From Candidatus Phycosocius bacilliformis (GTDB taxonomy: Bacteria; Pseudomonadota; Alphaproteobacteria; Caulobacterales; Aquidulcibacteraceae), in contig NZ_BFBR01000003.1 of assembly GCF_003112735.1 (NCBI RefSeq), positions 186,001 through 250,000 on the forward strand: a stretch of 64,000 nt of DNA, read 5' to 3'. The position numbers and the translations under genes are program-made. Positions 47,570 through 56,676 of this stretch are shown here, piece by piece (the stretch's first letter is position 1; each line of letters begins with the position of its first letter). The notes beneath the pieces are model-generated. The model made no database searches and had not been told where the DNA came from. It saw only the letters and a list, made by a program, of their open reading frames with translations.

Positions 47570-48898
47570 ATGACAAATTCGCCTGTACCCAACGCCCCCG
47601 CCACCGATGCCTTCTGGATGCCCTTTACGGCCAACCGGCGCTTTAAGGCCGCGCCGCGCCTGTTGGTCTCGGCTTCTGGCATGTTCTATCGCAGCCATGA
47701 TGACCGCGAGATCCTTGATGGCACGGCGGGCCTCTGGACAGTCAATGCCGGGCACGGGCGCAAGGAAATCGTCGATGCGGTGGCCCGCCAGATGGCGGAA
47801 TTGGACTATGCGCCGACGTTCCAAATGGGCCACCCGATCGCGTTTGAGTTTGCCGAGCGGCTGGCCAGCATCGCGCCTGAGGGCTTTGACCGCGTCTTCT
47901 TCACCAATTCGGGTTCAGAAAGTGTCGAAACCGCACTTAAGATCGCGCTGGGCTATCATTATGCGCGCGGTGACCATCGCCGGACCCGACTGATCGGGCG
48001 GGAGCGCGGTTATCATGGCACCAATTTTGGCGGCATTTCAGTCGGCGGAATTGTCGCAAACCGGCGGGTGTTTGGGCCAGGCCTGCCTGGGGTGGACCAT
48101 CTACCCCATACACATGGTCTGGCTGGCAATGTGTTTGCCCAAGGCCAGCCACCCGAAGGGGCCCATCTGGCTAAGGAATTGGATCGGATCGCCGCCTTAC
48201 ACGGGCCTGAAACCATCGCGGCGGTCATTGTTGAACCGGTTGCGGGTTCAACCGGGGTCTTGATCCCGCCTTTGGGTTATCTGGAAGAATTGCGCGCCGC
48301 ATGTGACCGTATTGGCTGCCTCCTGATCTTTGATGAAGTGATCACCGGCTATGGCCGTCTGGGCCAGCCCTTTGCAACCCAGGCTTTGGGCGTGCGCCCT
48401 GACCTCATTTGTACCGCCAAGGGCATCAATAATGGTGCCCTGCCAATGGGGGCGGTATTTGCCCGCCGCGAGGTCCACGATGCTTACATGACCGGGCCTG
48501 AAAACCTGATCGAGCTCTTCCATGGCTATACATGTTCGGGGCATCCGGCGGCCTGTGCAGCGGGCTTGGCCACGATGGACATTATGGCGCGCGAAGGCCT
48601 GTTCACGCGCGCCGCCGACATGGCCCCCCATTGGCAGAAGCGCTTGCATGAACTCAAATCTGCCCCCCATGTGGTCGATGTGCGCAATCTGGGCCTGATC
48701 GGCGGGATTGAGCTGGCAGCACGTGACGGGGTGATCGGCGCACGCGGCTATGATGTTTTTCTGAAGGCCTATGAGGCCGGTGCCCTGATCCGGGTCACGG
48801 GAGACATCATCGCCCTATCCCCGCCGCTGATCATCGAAGAAAGCCATATCGACCGGCTGTTCGACACAATCGGGCAAGCCCTTCACGCGGTGGATTGA
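47570..48898 (+). CDS. class III aminotransferase (omega-amino acid:pyruvate type)
   Basis: A 442-aa fold-type I PLP transaminase. The N-terminal DAFWMPFTANRRFKAAPRLL is the known start of beta-alanine/omega-amino acid:pyruvate aminotransferases. The motif FFTNSGSESVETALKIA, the PLP Asp in LIFDEVITGYGRLG, and the PLP Lys in CTAKGINNGALPMGAV (about residue 287) are present. It uses pyruvate as amino acceptor and an omega-amino compound such as beta-alanine as donor, so pyrimidine or polyamine breakdown is plausible. It follows ubiB by 57 bases and is convergent with the GH13 gene. Confidence 0.92.
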   Translation: MTNSPVPNAPATDAFWMPFTANRRFKAAPRLLVSASGMFYRSHDDREILDGTAGLWTVNAGHGRKEIVDAVARQMAELDYAPTFQMGHPIAFEFAERLASIAPEGFDRVFFTNSGSESVETALKIALGYHYARGDHRRTRLIGRERGYHGTNFGGISVGGIVANRRVFGPGLPGVDHLPHTHGLAGNVFAQGQPPEGAHLAKELDRIAALHGPETIAAVIVEPVAGSTGVLIPPLGYLEELRAACDRIGCLLIFDEVITGYGRLGQPFATQALGVRPDLICTAKGINNGALPMGAVFARREVHDAYMTGPENLIELFHGYTCSGHPAACAAGLATMDIMAREGLFTRAADMAPHWQKRLHELKSAPHVVDVRNLGLIGGIELAARDGVIGARGYDVFLKAYEAGALIRVTGDIIALSPPLIIEESHIDRLFDTIGQALHAVD

Positions 48899-48915
48899 GG
48901 GGTGGCGGGGCGAAT

Positions 48916-48944
48916 GACCCCACGCCCCTAAGAGGCGCGGGGTC
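48916..48944. terminator. GC-rich hairpin between convergent genes
   Basis: GACCCC (48916-48921) and GGGGTC (48939-48944) enclose a further pairing of CGCCCCT with AGGCG. It lies between the aminotransferase stop and the convergent GH13 stop. No T-run follows on either strand, so it is only a possible bidirectional stop. Confidence 0.35.
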
Positions 48945-48952
48945 GCCGCGGC

Positions 48953-50641
48953 CTATTGCACCCGCTTATAGGCGGTATAATCCTTCTCAGGATGCTGCAG
49001 CACCGGGCGCAAGACCATGGCGCTATGGGCTGGCAATTCAACCCGGATCAAGCCCGCACGCACCCGGGTCTCATAGCCGGTAAAGACATCGCGCAATGGC
49101 TCGTTATTCATCAGCTTGGAATCGCGCACGGACATGAATTCTGACACGGGCTGGTCGGTGGGATTGACCAACACGACAGCCAGCTCGCCAACCCGGTCGG
49201 TATAGCGGGTAAAGGCCAAGAGCTTTTCAGCATCCAAGCGGCGGAACTCTCCGATGCGGAGTGCGCGCATCTCTTTGCGCAGCCCGGTCAATTGTCGGAT
49301 CCAGACAAATTCAGGCTGACGATCATTGGCCTTTGTCCAATCCATCGGAGCCCGGTTCATCGGGTCGTCTGCCCCTTCCAGACCAATTTCCACCCCATAA
49401 TAAAGATTGGGGGCACCTGGCAGCGTGAATTGAAGGATCTGAGCCATGCGGCGGGCAGCCGGATCCGGCAAGCGATTGGCCAGACGTGGTCTGTCATGAT
49501 TGTCGAGCACGATCCACGAGCGCAACAGCCCATCATAATCGCTATCTTGCACCATGCGCTCGAGAATATTGCCAGCCTGAGGCCCCGAAACCTTGCCATC
49601 CACCAGCTCGTAAATCACTTCGCCAGCAGTGATATTGAGCATGGCATCCATCGGACCCAACCATTGCTCAGGATAATTATAGATTTCTCCCAGCATCAGC
49701 GCGCCGGGCTTGGCCTGATGGGCAGCCTTGGTGGCTTCACCCAGAAACCGGAAGCCGATGTCATAGGCCACATCCAGCCGCCAGCCATCAATGCCATCGC
49801 GCAACCACCCCTGGATCACCGAATCAGCATCGCCATAGAGGCGGGCACGGACGGCAGGATTTTCCCAATTCACATCCGGCAGATTGGCGACATCCCACCA
49901 AGCCCGATAACCCAGCTTGTACTCTGGTCCAATGAAATACCAATCCCGCCACGGGCTGTCTGGGCGTTTCAAAGCGTCCTGGAACTGCGGTGAATTGCGA
50001 CCCATGTGGTTCAAGACCCCATCCAGCACCAATTTCATGCCCTTGGCGTGAACGTCCTTGGCCAGCGCCTTCACATCCTCCCGTGTGCCATATTCAGGCG
50101 AGACTTTGAAATAATCATTGGCGTCGTATTTGTGATTGGTGAAAGCATCATGGATCGGGCCAAGATACAGCACATCGATGTCGAGATCCTTGATGTAATC
50201 AAGCTTGGTGCCGAGGCTGTCGATATCTCCACCCCAGAACTCAATCTCGTGGGTCCAAAGGCCCTGTTCAAGCAAAAGATGACCGCGCGTGGGTGCCTTG
50301 TCCCATGGCTGCAGGCTGCGGGGAGCCGCATAAAGATGGCGCTTGGCGTCAAGATTTCGCGACGGCGCGAACCGGTCCACCATCACTTGATAGACCACAG
50401 GCCCGATACGCCAATCGGCTTCGCGTGCTGCCAGTCGCGGGGCAAGTGCAAGGTCATGGGGATTTGCATAGGAAAAGGCTGAGGTCACGGTGGGGCGTTC
50501 CTTTTGGCGGCTTGGCAGATGTGTCGGGTCAGCCTTAACGGCCGGTGTGGTCGATTGGGCGGCAGCTGGCGTGGCCGTCAGAAAGCCAAGACACAGGCAC
50601 GGGCTGGCCACCAAGGCCCACAATTTGTGCCTGATACGCAT
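48953..50641 (-). CDS. secreted GH13 alpha-amylase-family glycosidase
   Basis: A 562-aa glycoside hydrolase family 13 enzyme. ATG 50641 follows GGGGAAA and begins a signal peptide (LWALVASPCLCLGFLTATPA, cut after AAAQ), so the enzyme is exported. Catalytic residues: Asp in GWRLDVAYD, Glu in MLGEIYN and Asp in VLDNHDRPR. The barrel begins GPVVYQVMVDRFAPS and includes DVLYLGPIHDAFTNHKYDANDY and LVLDGVLNHMG. The all-beta C-terminal domain ends it. It probably degrades maltodextrins or trehalose-like glucans in the periplasm; the exact substrate is not clear. It is divergent from the next gene. Confidence 0.93.
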   Translation of the reverse strand: MRIRHKLWALVASPCLCLGFLTATPAAAQSTTPAVKADPTHLPSRQKERPTVTSAFSYANPHDLALAPRLAAREADWRIGPVVYQVMVDRFAPSRNLDAKRHLYAAPRSLQPWDKAPTRGHLLLEQGLWTHEIEFWGGDIDSLGTKLDYIKDLDIDVLYLGPIHDAFTNHKYDANDYFKVSPEYGTREDVKALAKDVHAKGMKLVLDGVLNHMGRNSPQFQDALKRPDSPWRDWYFIGPEYKLGYRAWWDVANLPDVNWENPAVRARLYGDADSVIQGWLRDGIDGWRLDVAYDIGFRFLGEATKAAHQAKPGALMLGEIYNYPEQWLGPMDAMLNITAGEVIYELVDGKVSGPQAGNILERMVQDSDYDGLLRSWIVLDNHDRPRLANRLPDPAARRMAQILQFTLPGAPNLYYGVEIGLEGADDPMNRAPMDWTKANDRQPEFVWIRQLTGLRKEMRALRIGEFRRLDAEKLLAFTRYTDRVGELAVVLVNPTDQPVSEFMSVRDSKLMNNEPLRDVFTGYETRVRAGLIRVELPAHSAMVLRPVLQHPEKDYTAYKRVQ

Positions 50642-50865
50642 CAGCTTTTCCCCACGCCCTGCCATCGCAGTTTTGTTGTTTTCCTACAGTGCAGCGGGCG
50701 ACTTGCCAATCTGCGATGACAAGACGTTTTCCAGACATCAGTGCAGGCAAACCTTGTTCTTCGGGCACGAGTCTTGCTTTAGGATTCAAACAGGAAAACA
50801 CAATCATGGCTCGATGGGCGCCACATCAGCGACCTTAATCGACAATGCCAGACAGGAAGGGCCGC

Positions 50866-51933
50866 ATGAACCGACGCTGGTTGATCTTGGGGGGCAGTGG
50901 CCTGGGGTTGGCTTCGGGTTGGGGCATCTGGTCATGGTGGCGCTCGGCCAAGACCGGCGGCAAGAATCAGCCGACGCCCGATCCATCGCTTGCCGACAAA
51001 AGTGCTGCTGACAAACCCGGCACAGACCCAAGCACGGATAAACCCTCAACAGGCACTGAGAAAAAAGGCCCACCCAAATCATCCATCCGCAGCGGCCTGA
51101 TCAAAGACCCCACAATCCGCGAAAGCCCAGAAGCCGCCATCACCCGTGGCACCGGCCTTGCCTGGCGCAAACCTGAGCTGGCAGAAGTCGTCACCCCTGA
51201 CAAATGGCTGGCCGTTCGGCCTCTGGCGGAACCGGGCTTTGCGGCACGGCAAGGCGGCGGGGTGGATGTAACCGACGACGTGCTGCGTGCCGTGGTGGGT
51301 GACCGCGACCTTGCCCCCGGCCCGGTCGTCTATGCCATTCGCGGGGCTGTCTCAGACCGGGCGAGCAATCCGTTTGCATCCGGCCATCGCTTGACGATTG
51401 TGCCGCCCGACCACCTCAATTTCTGCTGCACGATTGGGGTGTGGGACCCCGAGACCAAGCAAGTGTCGACCTATGCGGCCTCGACCGTACCCAATAGGAC
51501 GGCGATTGTTTCCTCTGCGCTTGGGGTGCAAGCTGCCAATATGCTTCTGCCGGGCGTGTTCACCTATGTGCCGGGCTCACATTCCAATTACAAGAAATAT
51601 GGCTTTCCCTTCTCCATTGTTGGCGCGCTGCGTCAGAATGGGGCGGGCGGTGGCGCAGGCTCATTAAAAGCACTTCGGGCCACCACGCCGCTGGGCATGC
51701 AGGGGGCCAGTGTCTCCACAACCACCGACGACAATATCCATTGTGCCGAGACGCCCTTACTTGAACCCTATGACCGGTTTTCCTCGGAAGGTTGCATGGT
51801 GGTGGCGGGCCGCTATACGCCCCAAGAAGGCCATACAGGTCCGTGGGCGCGCTTCCTCAAGGATGCAAAGTTCAAAGGCCGGGCAAAAGTCACCGTCATT
51901 CTGGTCAACAGCACCCAACTGCCAGTCGTGTGA
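50866..51933 (+). CDS. exported hypothetical protein, 355 aa
   Basis: I do not recognise the family. ATG 50866 follows AGGAAGG and starts MNRRWLILGGSGLGLASGWG, a Tat-like or anchor signal. A low-complexity Asp/Pro/Ser/Lys linker (about residues 40-85) precedes a 260-residue domain. That domain has HLNFCCTIGVWDPETKQV, VPGSHSNYKKYGFPF, DDNIHCAE and a C-terminal FSSEGCMVVAGRY. The last motif recalls the S-x-G-C active site of L,D-transpeptidase- or DUF5675-like folds, but only by resemblance. It is divergent from GH13 and 205 bases before ileS. Confidence 0.75.
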   Translation: MNRRWLILGGSGLGLASGWGIWSWWRSAKTGGKNQPTPDPSLADKSAADKPGTDPSTDKPSTGTEKKGPPKSSIRSGLIKDPTIRESPEAAITRGTGLAWRKPELAEVVTPDKWLAVRPLAEPGFAARQGGGVDVTDDVLRAVVGDRDLAPGPVVYAIRGAVSDRASNPFASGHRLTIVPPDHLNFCCTIGVWDPETKQVSTYAASTVPNRTAIVSSALGVQAANMLLPGVFTYVPGSHSNYKKYGFPFSIVGALRQNGAGGGAGSLKALRATTPLGMQGASVSTTTDDNIHCAETPLLEPYDRFSSEGCMVVAGRYTPQEGHTGPWARFLKDAKFKGRAKVTVILVNSTQLPVV

Positions 51934-52138
51934 CAGGCTTGCCTTAACAAGCGCGTGCTTCTGGGTTATGAGCCCCGACATGAGCATCGCGCACGCCCTT
52001 ACGGCCCTGTTTCGAATTATCAGCCCGGCACGCCGCTGAGCTTGCCTCCGCGTGCCGGGAAGACATGCCGACAAAATCAAGTCATGACAGCGCAGATTAC
52101 CCCTGCCCACGCCGTCATGGCAGTATGCGCAACAGCCC

Positions 52139-55045
52139 ATGAAGACCGGACCGATGACCACAGAACCCCGCGACTATCGCCCCACCATCTTCCTGCCCGA
52201 CACGCCGTTTCCGATGCGCGCAGGCCTGCCCCAGAAAGAGCCACTCTATGTGGCCAAATGGCAGGAAGCCGATCTCTATAACAAACAGCGTCGAGCCAGC
52301 GCGGGCCGGACCCGCTTTGTCTATCATGACGGCCCTCCCTATGCGAACGGCAACTCCCACATTGGGCATGCGCTGAACAACAGCTTGAAGGACTTTGTCT
52401 GCCGCACCCGTCAGGTCCTGGGCTATGACGCTGATTTCGTGCCGGGCTGGGATTGCCATGGCCTGCCGATTGAATGGAAAGTGGAAGAAGAATTCCGCGC
52501 CAAAGGCCGCAAAAAAGATGAAGTGCCCGCCGCCGAATTTCGTGCTGCGTGCCGCGTCTATGCGCAAAAATGGGTGTCGATCCAAAGTGGCGAGCGTCAG
52601 CGCATGGGCCTGATGGCCAATTTTGCCAATCCCTATCTGACCATGGATTTTGAGGCAGAAGCCACCATCGCCGAAGAATTCTTAAAAGTTGTCAAAACCG
52701 GCCTGGTCTTCCGCGGGTCCAAGCCCGTGATGTGGAGCCCGGTGGAGCGCACGTCGCTGGCCGAGGCAGAAGTCGAATATCAGGAAAAAGTGAGCCCAAC
52801 GATCTGGGTTAAGTTTCCGATTGTCAAAGGCCCCGCCACAGGGGCAAGCCTGATCATCTGGACAACAACGCCTTGGACCATCCCTGGCAATCGGGCAGTG
52901 AGCTATTCCCCCGATATCGCTTATGGTCTCTATGAAGTCGAGGCGATGGAGGCCGATCTGGCGTTTGAGCCTTGGGCTGCACCGGGTGACCGATTGGTGG
53001 TGGCCGATCGGTTGAAAGATGATGTGTTCGCCGCCGCGAAGATCGCCACAGCCAAGCGCATCGCCGATTTTGATCCGGCTCAAGCCAGTTGCACCCATCC
53101 TTTGGCCGGCAGAGGCTATGACTTCCCAGTCCCTCTGCTTGCGGGCGATCATGTCACCGATGATGCCGGGACGGGTTTTGTGCACACCGCGCCCGGCCAT
53201 GGCACCGACGATTATTTGGTCTGGATGAAATCCGGCCTGCCGCAGGCCGATATCCCGTTTACGGTGGATGCAGATGGCCGCTACACCAAAGAAGCCCCAG
53301 GCTTTGAGGGGCTGGCGGTGCTGGAACTCGATGGCAAAAAGGCCGGCAAAGAAGGCCCGGCCAATGGGGCGGTGATCGCTGCATTGATCGAGGCTGGTGG
53401 GCTCTTGGCGCGTGGCCGCCTCACCCACCAATATCCCCATTCCTGGCGCTCGAAAGCCCCCCTCATTTATCGCAACACCCCCCAATGGTTCATCGCGATG
53501 GACAAGCCCGTCCCCCATCTGGGCGGCAAGACCCTGCGTGACGTGGCGATGGCAGAGATTGCGGCCACTGACTGGGGCAATGAGGCAGGGTCCAACCGCA
53601 TCACCGCCATGGTCAGCGAACGGCCTGACTGGTTGATCAGCCGCCAGCGCGCCTGGGGCGTTCCGCTGGTGATGTTTGTGCACAAGGATAGCGGCCAAAT
53701 CCTGCAGGATGAGGCGGTCAATGCCCGCATTCTGGCGGCCATGCGCACAGGCGGGGCCGATGCCTGGTTCACCAATGAGGCAAGCTTCTTTTTGGGCCCC
53801 GATTATGACCCAGCCGACTATGAGAAAGTTGAGGACATCCTCGACGTCTGGTTTGATTCAGGCTGCACCCACGCGTTTGTCACCCGCAAACGCTATGGCG
53901 AAGAGACCCAGGCCGATCTGTATCTTGAAGGCTCTGACCAGCATCGTGGCTGGTTCCAATCCTCGCTGTTGGAAAGCTGCTCGACCCGTGGCAAGGCCCC
54001 CTATAAGGCGGTCCGCACCCACGGCATGATTGTCGACGAGCAGGGTCGCAAAATGTCCAAAAGCCTCGGTAATGGCATCGAGCTTGACGATGTCTTGCGC
54101 CAGAACGGCATGGAAATTCTGCGCCTGTTGTTCGCAGCCGCCGACTACACCAATGAATTGGCGCTGGGCAAAACCATTCTTGATCAGGCCAGCGAAACCT
54201 ATCGCAAGCTGCGCAATACATTGCGCTATATGCTGGCCAGCTTGAAGGACTTCACCCCTGAAAAAGCGGTGGCCTATGGGGACATGCCGCTGTTGGAGAA
54301 GTGGCTGCTGGGCCGGGCCCATGAAGTCGGCGTGGAAGTGCGCGCGGCTTGGATGGACTTTGATTTCAAGCGGGCTTTGTCGGCAGTCAGCGATTTTGCC
54401 AATCTTGATGTGTCAGCACTTTATGTCGATGTGCGCAAGGATGCGCTTTATTGCGACGAATTGGACAGCCTGCGCCGTCGGGCCAGCCAAACTGTGCTGG
54501 ACCTGTTGTTTGAACGCATGCTGTTGTGGCTCGCCCCCATCCTGCCCTTCACCACCGAAGAGGCGTGGGAAACACGTTTCCCAGACCAAGGCTCGATCCA
54601 TTTGCGGACCTTGCCGGATGATCCGCAAGAATGGGCTGATGGGGCCATTGTGCAGCGCATGGGTCTGTTGCGTGACTTGCGCCGGGTCGTCACGGGCGCT
54701 TTGGAATTGCAACGACGGGAAAAAGCCATCGGCTCCTCGCTGGAAGCAGCTCCCATTGTTTATGTCAGCAATGATGCGATCCGTGGTGCCATTGGGAACG
54801 AGGACCTTGCTGAATTGTGCATCACCTCAGGACTGACTTTGCGCAATGGTGCAGGACCCTCAGGTGCCTTCACACTGGAGGATGTGGCCGGCGTATCGGT
54901 TGATTTTGCCCGCGCCCCTGGCATCAAATGCGCCCGCAGTTGGAAGTTCTTTGATCCGGCGACCGCTCTGCCTGGCTTCCCCGACATCACCCCACGTGAT
55001 GCCCGGGCGGTCATGGCGTGGGATGCGGCCAATCCATCGGCCTAA
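52139..55045 (+). CDS. ileS: isoleucyl-tRNA synthetase
   Basis: A 968-aa class I synthetase charging tRNA-Ile. The HIGH motif is DGPPYANGNSHIGHAL (about residues 62-77) and the KMSKS motif is GRKMSKSLGNG (about 634). The editing domain lies between, with TTTPWTIPGNRAVSY and the GTGFVHTAPGHGTDDY signature. The anticodon-binding domain carries RKLRNTLRYML and AWMDFDFKRAL. The protein ends without the C-terminal zinc Cys set of E. coli IleRS, as in many alphaproteobacteria. ATG 52154 is a possible later start. Confidence 0.97.
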   Translation: MKTGPMTTEPRDYRPTIFLPDTPFPMRAGLPQKEPLYVAKWQEADLYNKQRRASAGRTRFVYHDGPPYANGNSHIGHALNNSLKDFVCRTRQVLGYDADFVPGWDCHGLPIEWKVEEEFRAKGRKKDEVPAAEFRAACRVYAQKWVSIQSGERQRMGLMANFANPYLTMDFEAEATIAEEFLKVVKTGLVFRGSKPVMWSPVERTSLAEAEVEYQEKVSPTIWVKFPIVKGPATGASLIIWTTTPWTIPGNRAVSYSPDIAYGLYEVEAMEADLAFEPWAAPGDRLVVADRLKDDVFAAAKIATAKRIADFDPAQASCTHPLAGRGYDFPVPLLAGDHVTDDAGTGFVHTAPGHGTDDYLVWMKSGLPQADIPFTVDADGRYTKEAPGFEGLAVLELDGKKAGKEGPANGAVIAALIEAGGLLARGRLTHQYPHSWRSKAPLIYRNTPQWFIAMDKPVPHLGGKTLRDVAMAEIAATDWGNEAGSNRITAMVSERPDWLISRQRAWGVPLVMFVHKDSGQILQDEAVNARILAAMRTGGADAWFTNEASFFLGPDYDPADYEKVEDILDVWFDSGCTHAFVTRKRYGEETQADLYLEGSDQHRGWFQSSLLESCSTRGKAPYKAVRTHGMIVDEQGRKMSKSLGNGIELDDVLRQNGMEILRLLFAAADYTNELALGKTILDQASETYRKLRNTLRYMLASLKDFTPEKAVAYGDMPLLEKWLLGRAHEVGVEVRAAWMDFDFKRALSAVSDFANLDVSALYVDVRKDALYCDELDSLRRRASQTVLDLLFERMLLWLAPILPFTTEEAWETRFPDQGSIHLRTLPDDPQEWADGAIVQRMGLLRDLRRVVTGALELQRREKAIGSSLEAAPIVYVSNDAIRGAIGNEDLAELCITSGLTLRNGAGPSGAFTLEDVAGVSVDFARAPGIKCARSWKFFDPATALPGFPDITPRDARAVMAWDAANPSA

Positions 55046-55075
55046 GCATCACGCAACAGTGAAGTCTGCTTGCAA

Positions 55076-55097
55076 GCCTGCCCGCAGCATGGCAGGC
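55076..55097. other. stem-loop downstream of ileS
   Basis: GCCTGCC and GGCAGGC form a perfect 7-bp stem with an 8-base loop, 30 bases after the ileS stop and 8 bases before the EamA GTG. There is no T-run. It could slow transcripts or mask the next ribosome binding site. Confidence 0.4.
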
Positions 55098-55104
55098 CGT
55101 AGGC

Positions 55105-56019
55105 GTGTCCATGTCTGAAACTCCCAAGCGCCCCGGTGTGATTGATTGGGCCCTCCTGATCATTCTGGTGATCCTGTGGGGTTCTGCCTATGCGGGTACC
55201 CATATCGGGGTGGAAGTCTTGCCGCCCGCTGTGCTGGTCGCAGCCCGTCTGTGGGTTGGCGCGATTGTGCTCGGCTTGGGCTGTGTGGCCATGCGGGCCC
55301 CCTTACCCAGATTGAGTGATGGGCGGACCTGGGGTGTTCTGACCCTGATTGGGGCGACCGGTACCTTGTTTCCCTTCCTGCTGATCTCATTCGCGCAAAA
55401 GACCGTTCCATCGGCTTTGGCCGCCATTTACATTGCCGCTGCCCCATTGACGGTGGCGATCCTGTGCCATTTTTTGGTGGCAAGTGAGCGGCTGAACCTG
55501 AAACGAGCTGTTGGGGTGGCGGTTGGGTTTGGCGGGGTTTGCCTTTTGTTTGCACCAGCTCTTTTGGATCATGGGGTCGCAGCCGCCCCGCTACTGCCCC
55601 AGATGCTGCTGCTCTTGGCAGCGGTGCTTTACGGCTCGACCAGCGTGATGGTGCGGCTGGTCAATCCCAGCCTGCATCCAGTGGCGATGAGTTGTGGTTT
55701 CGTGTTGGTTGCCGCCCTATTGTCCGTGCCTCTGGCTGTCCATGCCTGGCCTGACGCAGGCATTGTGTTGGAAACCCGCCACATTCTGGCGGTGCTGGGC
55801 CTTGGGGTGCTGTCAACCGGTGTGGCCAATCTTGTCTATGTCTTGACCATCCGGCGGGTTGGGCCTGTCTTCATGTCCAATGTTGGCAATCTCGCCCCGT
55901 TTTGGTCGATCCTTGTCGGGGCGGTGGCGTTTCAAGAAGCCTTGCCAGCCACGACGTTTGCCGCCCTCGCCATCCTTCTCTTTGGTGTCTGGCTGGTGCA
56001 GCGCCAGGGCGCGCGCTAG
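55105..56019 (+). CDS. EamA/DMT-family transporter
   Basis: A 304-aa integral membrane protein with about 10 hydrophobic helices in two repeats of five, the drug/metabolite transporter (EamA) fold. The first repeat begins LLIILVILWGSAYAGTHIGVE, and IYIAAAPLTVAILCHFLV and LAPFWSILVGAVAFQE are the typical repeat ends. It probably exports an amino acid or other metabolite; the substrate cannot be told. Start is GTG 55105 or ATG 55111. It follows ileS and is convergent with the DUF2256 gene, 3 bases apart. Confidence 0.88.
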   Translation: MSMSETPKRPGVIDWALLIILVILWGSAYAGTHIGVEVLPPAVLVAARLWVGAIVLGLGCVAMRAPLPRLSDGRTWGVLTLIGATGTLFPFLLISFAQKTVPSALAAIYIAAAPLTVAILCHFLVASERLNLKRAVGVAVGFGGVCLLFAPALLDHGVAAAPLLPQMLLLLAAVLYGSTSVMVRLVNPSLHPVAMSCGFVLVAALLSVPLAVHAWPDAGIVLETRHILAVLGLGVLSTGVANLVYVLTIRRVGPVFMSNVGNLAPFWSILVGAVAFQEALPATTFAALAILLFGVWLVQRQGAR

Positions 56020-56022
56020 GGC

Positions 56023-56181
56023 TTAGCCCTTCGCCTGGGACCGGCATTTATCGCTGCAATAAAGCACTTTGTCCCAATCCCGCGCCCATTTCTTGCGCCA
56101 AGAGAAGGGTCGCCCGCAGGCCTTGCACGGCTTATCGGGCAGATGCGCTTTGGCAATGCTTTTGCCTTTAGCGTTCTTCAT
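56023..56181 (-). CDS. DUF2256 zinc-ribbon-like protein
   Basis: A 52-aa basic protein of the DUF2256 family. Two cysteine pairs are seen: [15 protein letters not shown] and [12 protein letters not shown], a CxxC-CxxxC-like zinc ribbon. ATG 56181 is the start because [13 protein letters not shown] begins the family domain. Members are often encoded next to cryptochrome/photolyase or DCC proteins. It overlaps the upstream DCC gene by 14 bases, so the two form one unit. Confidence 0.88.
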   Translation of the reverse strand: MKNAKGKSIAKAHLPDKPCKACGRPFSWRKKWARDWDKVLYCSDKCRSQAKG

Positions 56182-56548
56182 GCGCTTTCGCCCAATTTTG
56201 TAAGCGCGGGCGGACCCGCAAAAAGAGGCCATAAAGCCAGTCGAGCACGGGCACCAATGGCGGCCATTGCGCCAGATAACCCAAAGGCTGGAATGGGGTG
56301 ACTTGGCTCCACATCAAACCAAATGCGCGCGCCCCAGACACAAGCTCCCCGCCACGGGCTTGGGCGTGAAAACGTGCCAGCATGGCTGCCCGGTCTATCG
56401 GGCAGGTGCCATCGCCGGTCAGATCGACAAAGCGGATGCGGCCCTTGGTGCGATCCAGCTTTTGATACAGGCTGATTTCTGCCCGGCACAGCGGGCAATC
56501 ACCATCAAACCAGACCGTGATCTCAGGCAGCTTGGCGGGGTCCATCAT
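56168..56548 (-). CDS. DCC family (DUF393) thiol-disulfide oxidoreductase
   Basis: A 126-aa protein of the DUF393/DCC group. The name-giving motif is [15 protein letters not shown] (about residues 14-28), a CxxC in a thioredoxin-like fold; FVDLTG and [17 protein letters not shown] are further family marks. It presumably reduces or isomerises disulfides, but no substrate is known. It overlaps DUF2256 by 14 bases. The upstream region carries a possible TetR operator for the divergent gene at 56677. Confidence 0.88.
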   Translation of the reverse strand: MMDPAKLPEITVWFDGDCPLCRAEISLYQKLDRTKGRIRFVDLTGDGTCPIDRAAMLARFHAQARGGELVSGARAFGLMWSQVTPFQPLGYLAQWPPLVPVLDWLYGLFLRVRPRLQNWAKAHEER

Positions 56549-56580
56549 AAAGCCCGCACACAGTGAGCACGTCCAAGCGA

Positions 56581-56599
56581 TGTTGACGCGCTGTCAACA
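56581..56599. promoter_or_regulatory. inverted repeat, candidate TetR operator
   Basis: TGTTGAC and GTCAACA are perfect 7-base arms around a 5-base spacer (GCGCT). The site lies about 80 bases upstream of the TetR gene and 33 bases upstream of the divergent DCC gene. Length and symmetry fit a TetR-family operator; function is inferred. Confidence 0.5.
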
Positions 56600-56676
56600 T
56601 TTCGCCAAGCTATTGCAATCAGGTGCATTTGGTACCCCGACACGTCCCGTCTTCTCCGATGCAGGTGATGCACGTC

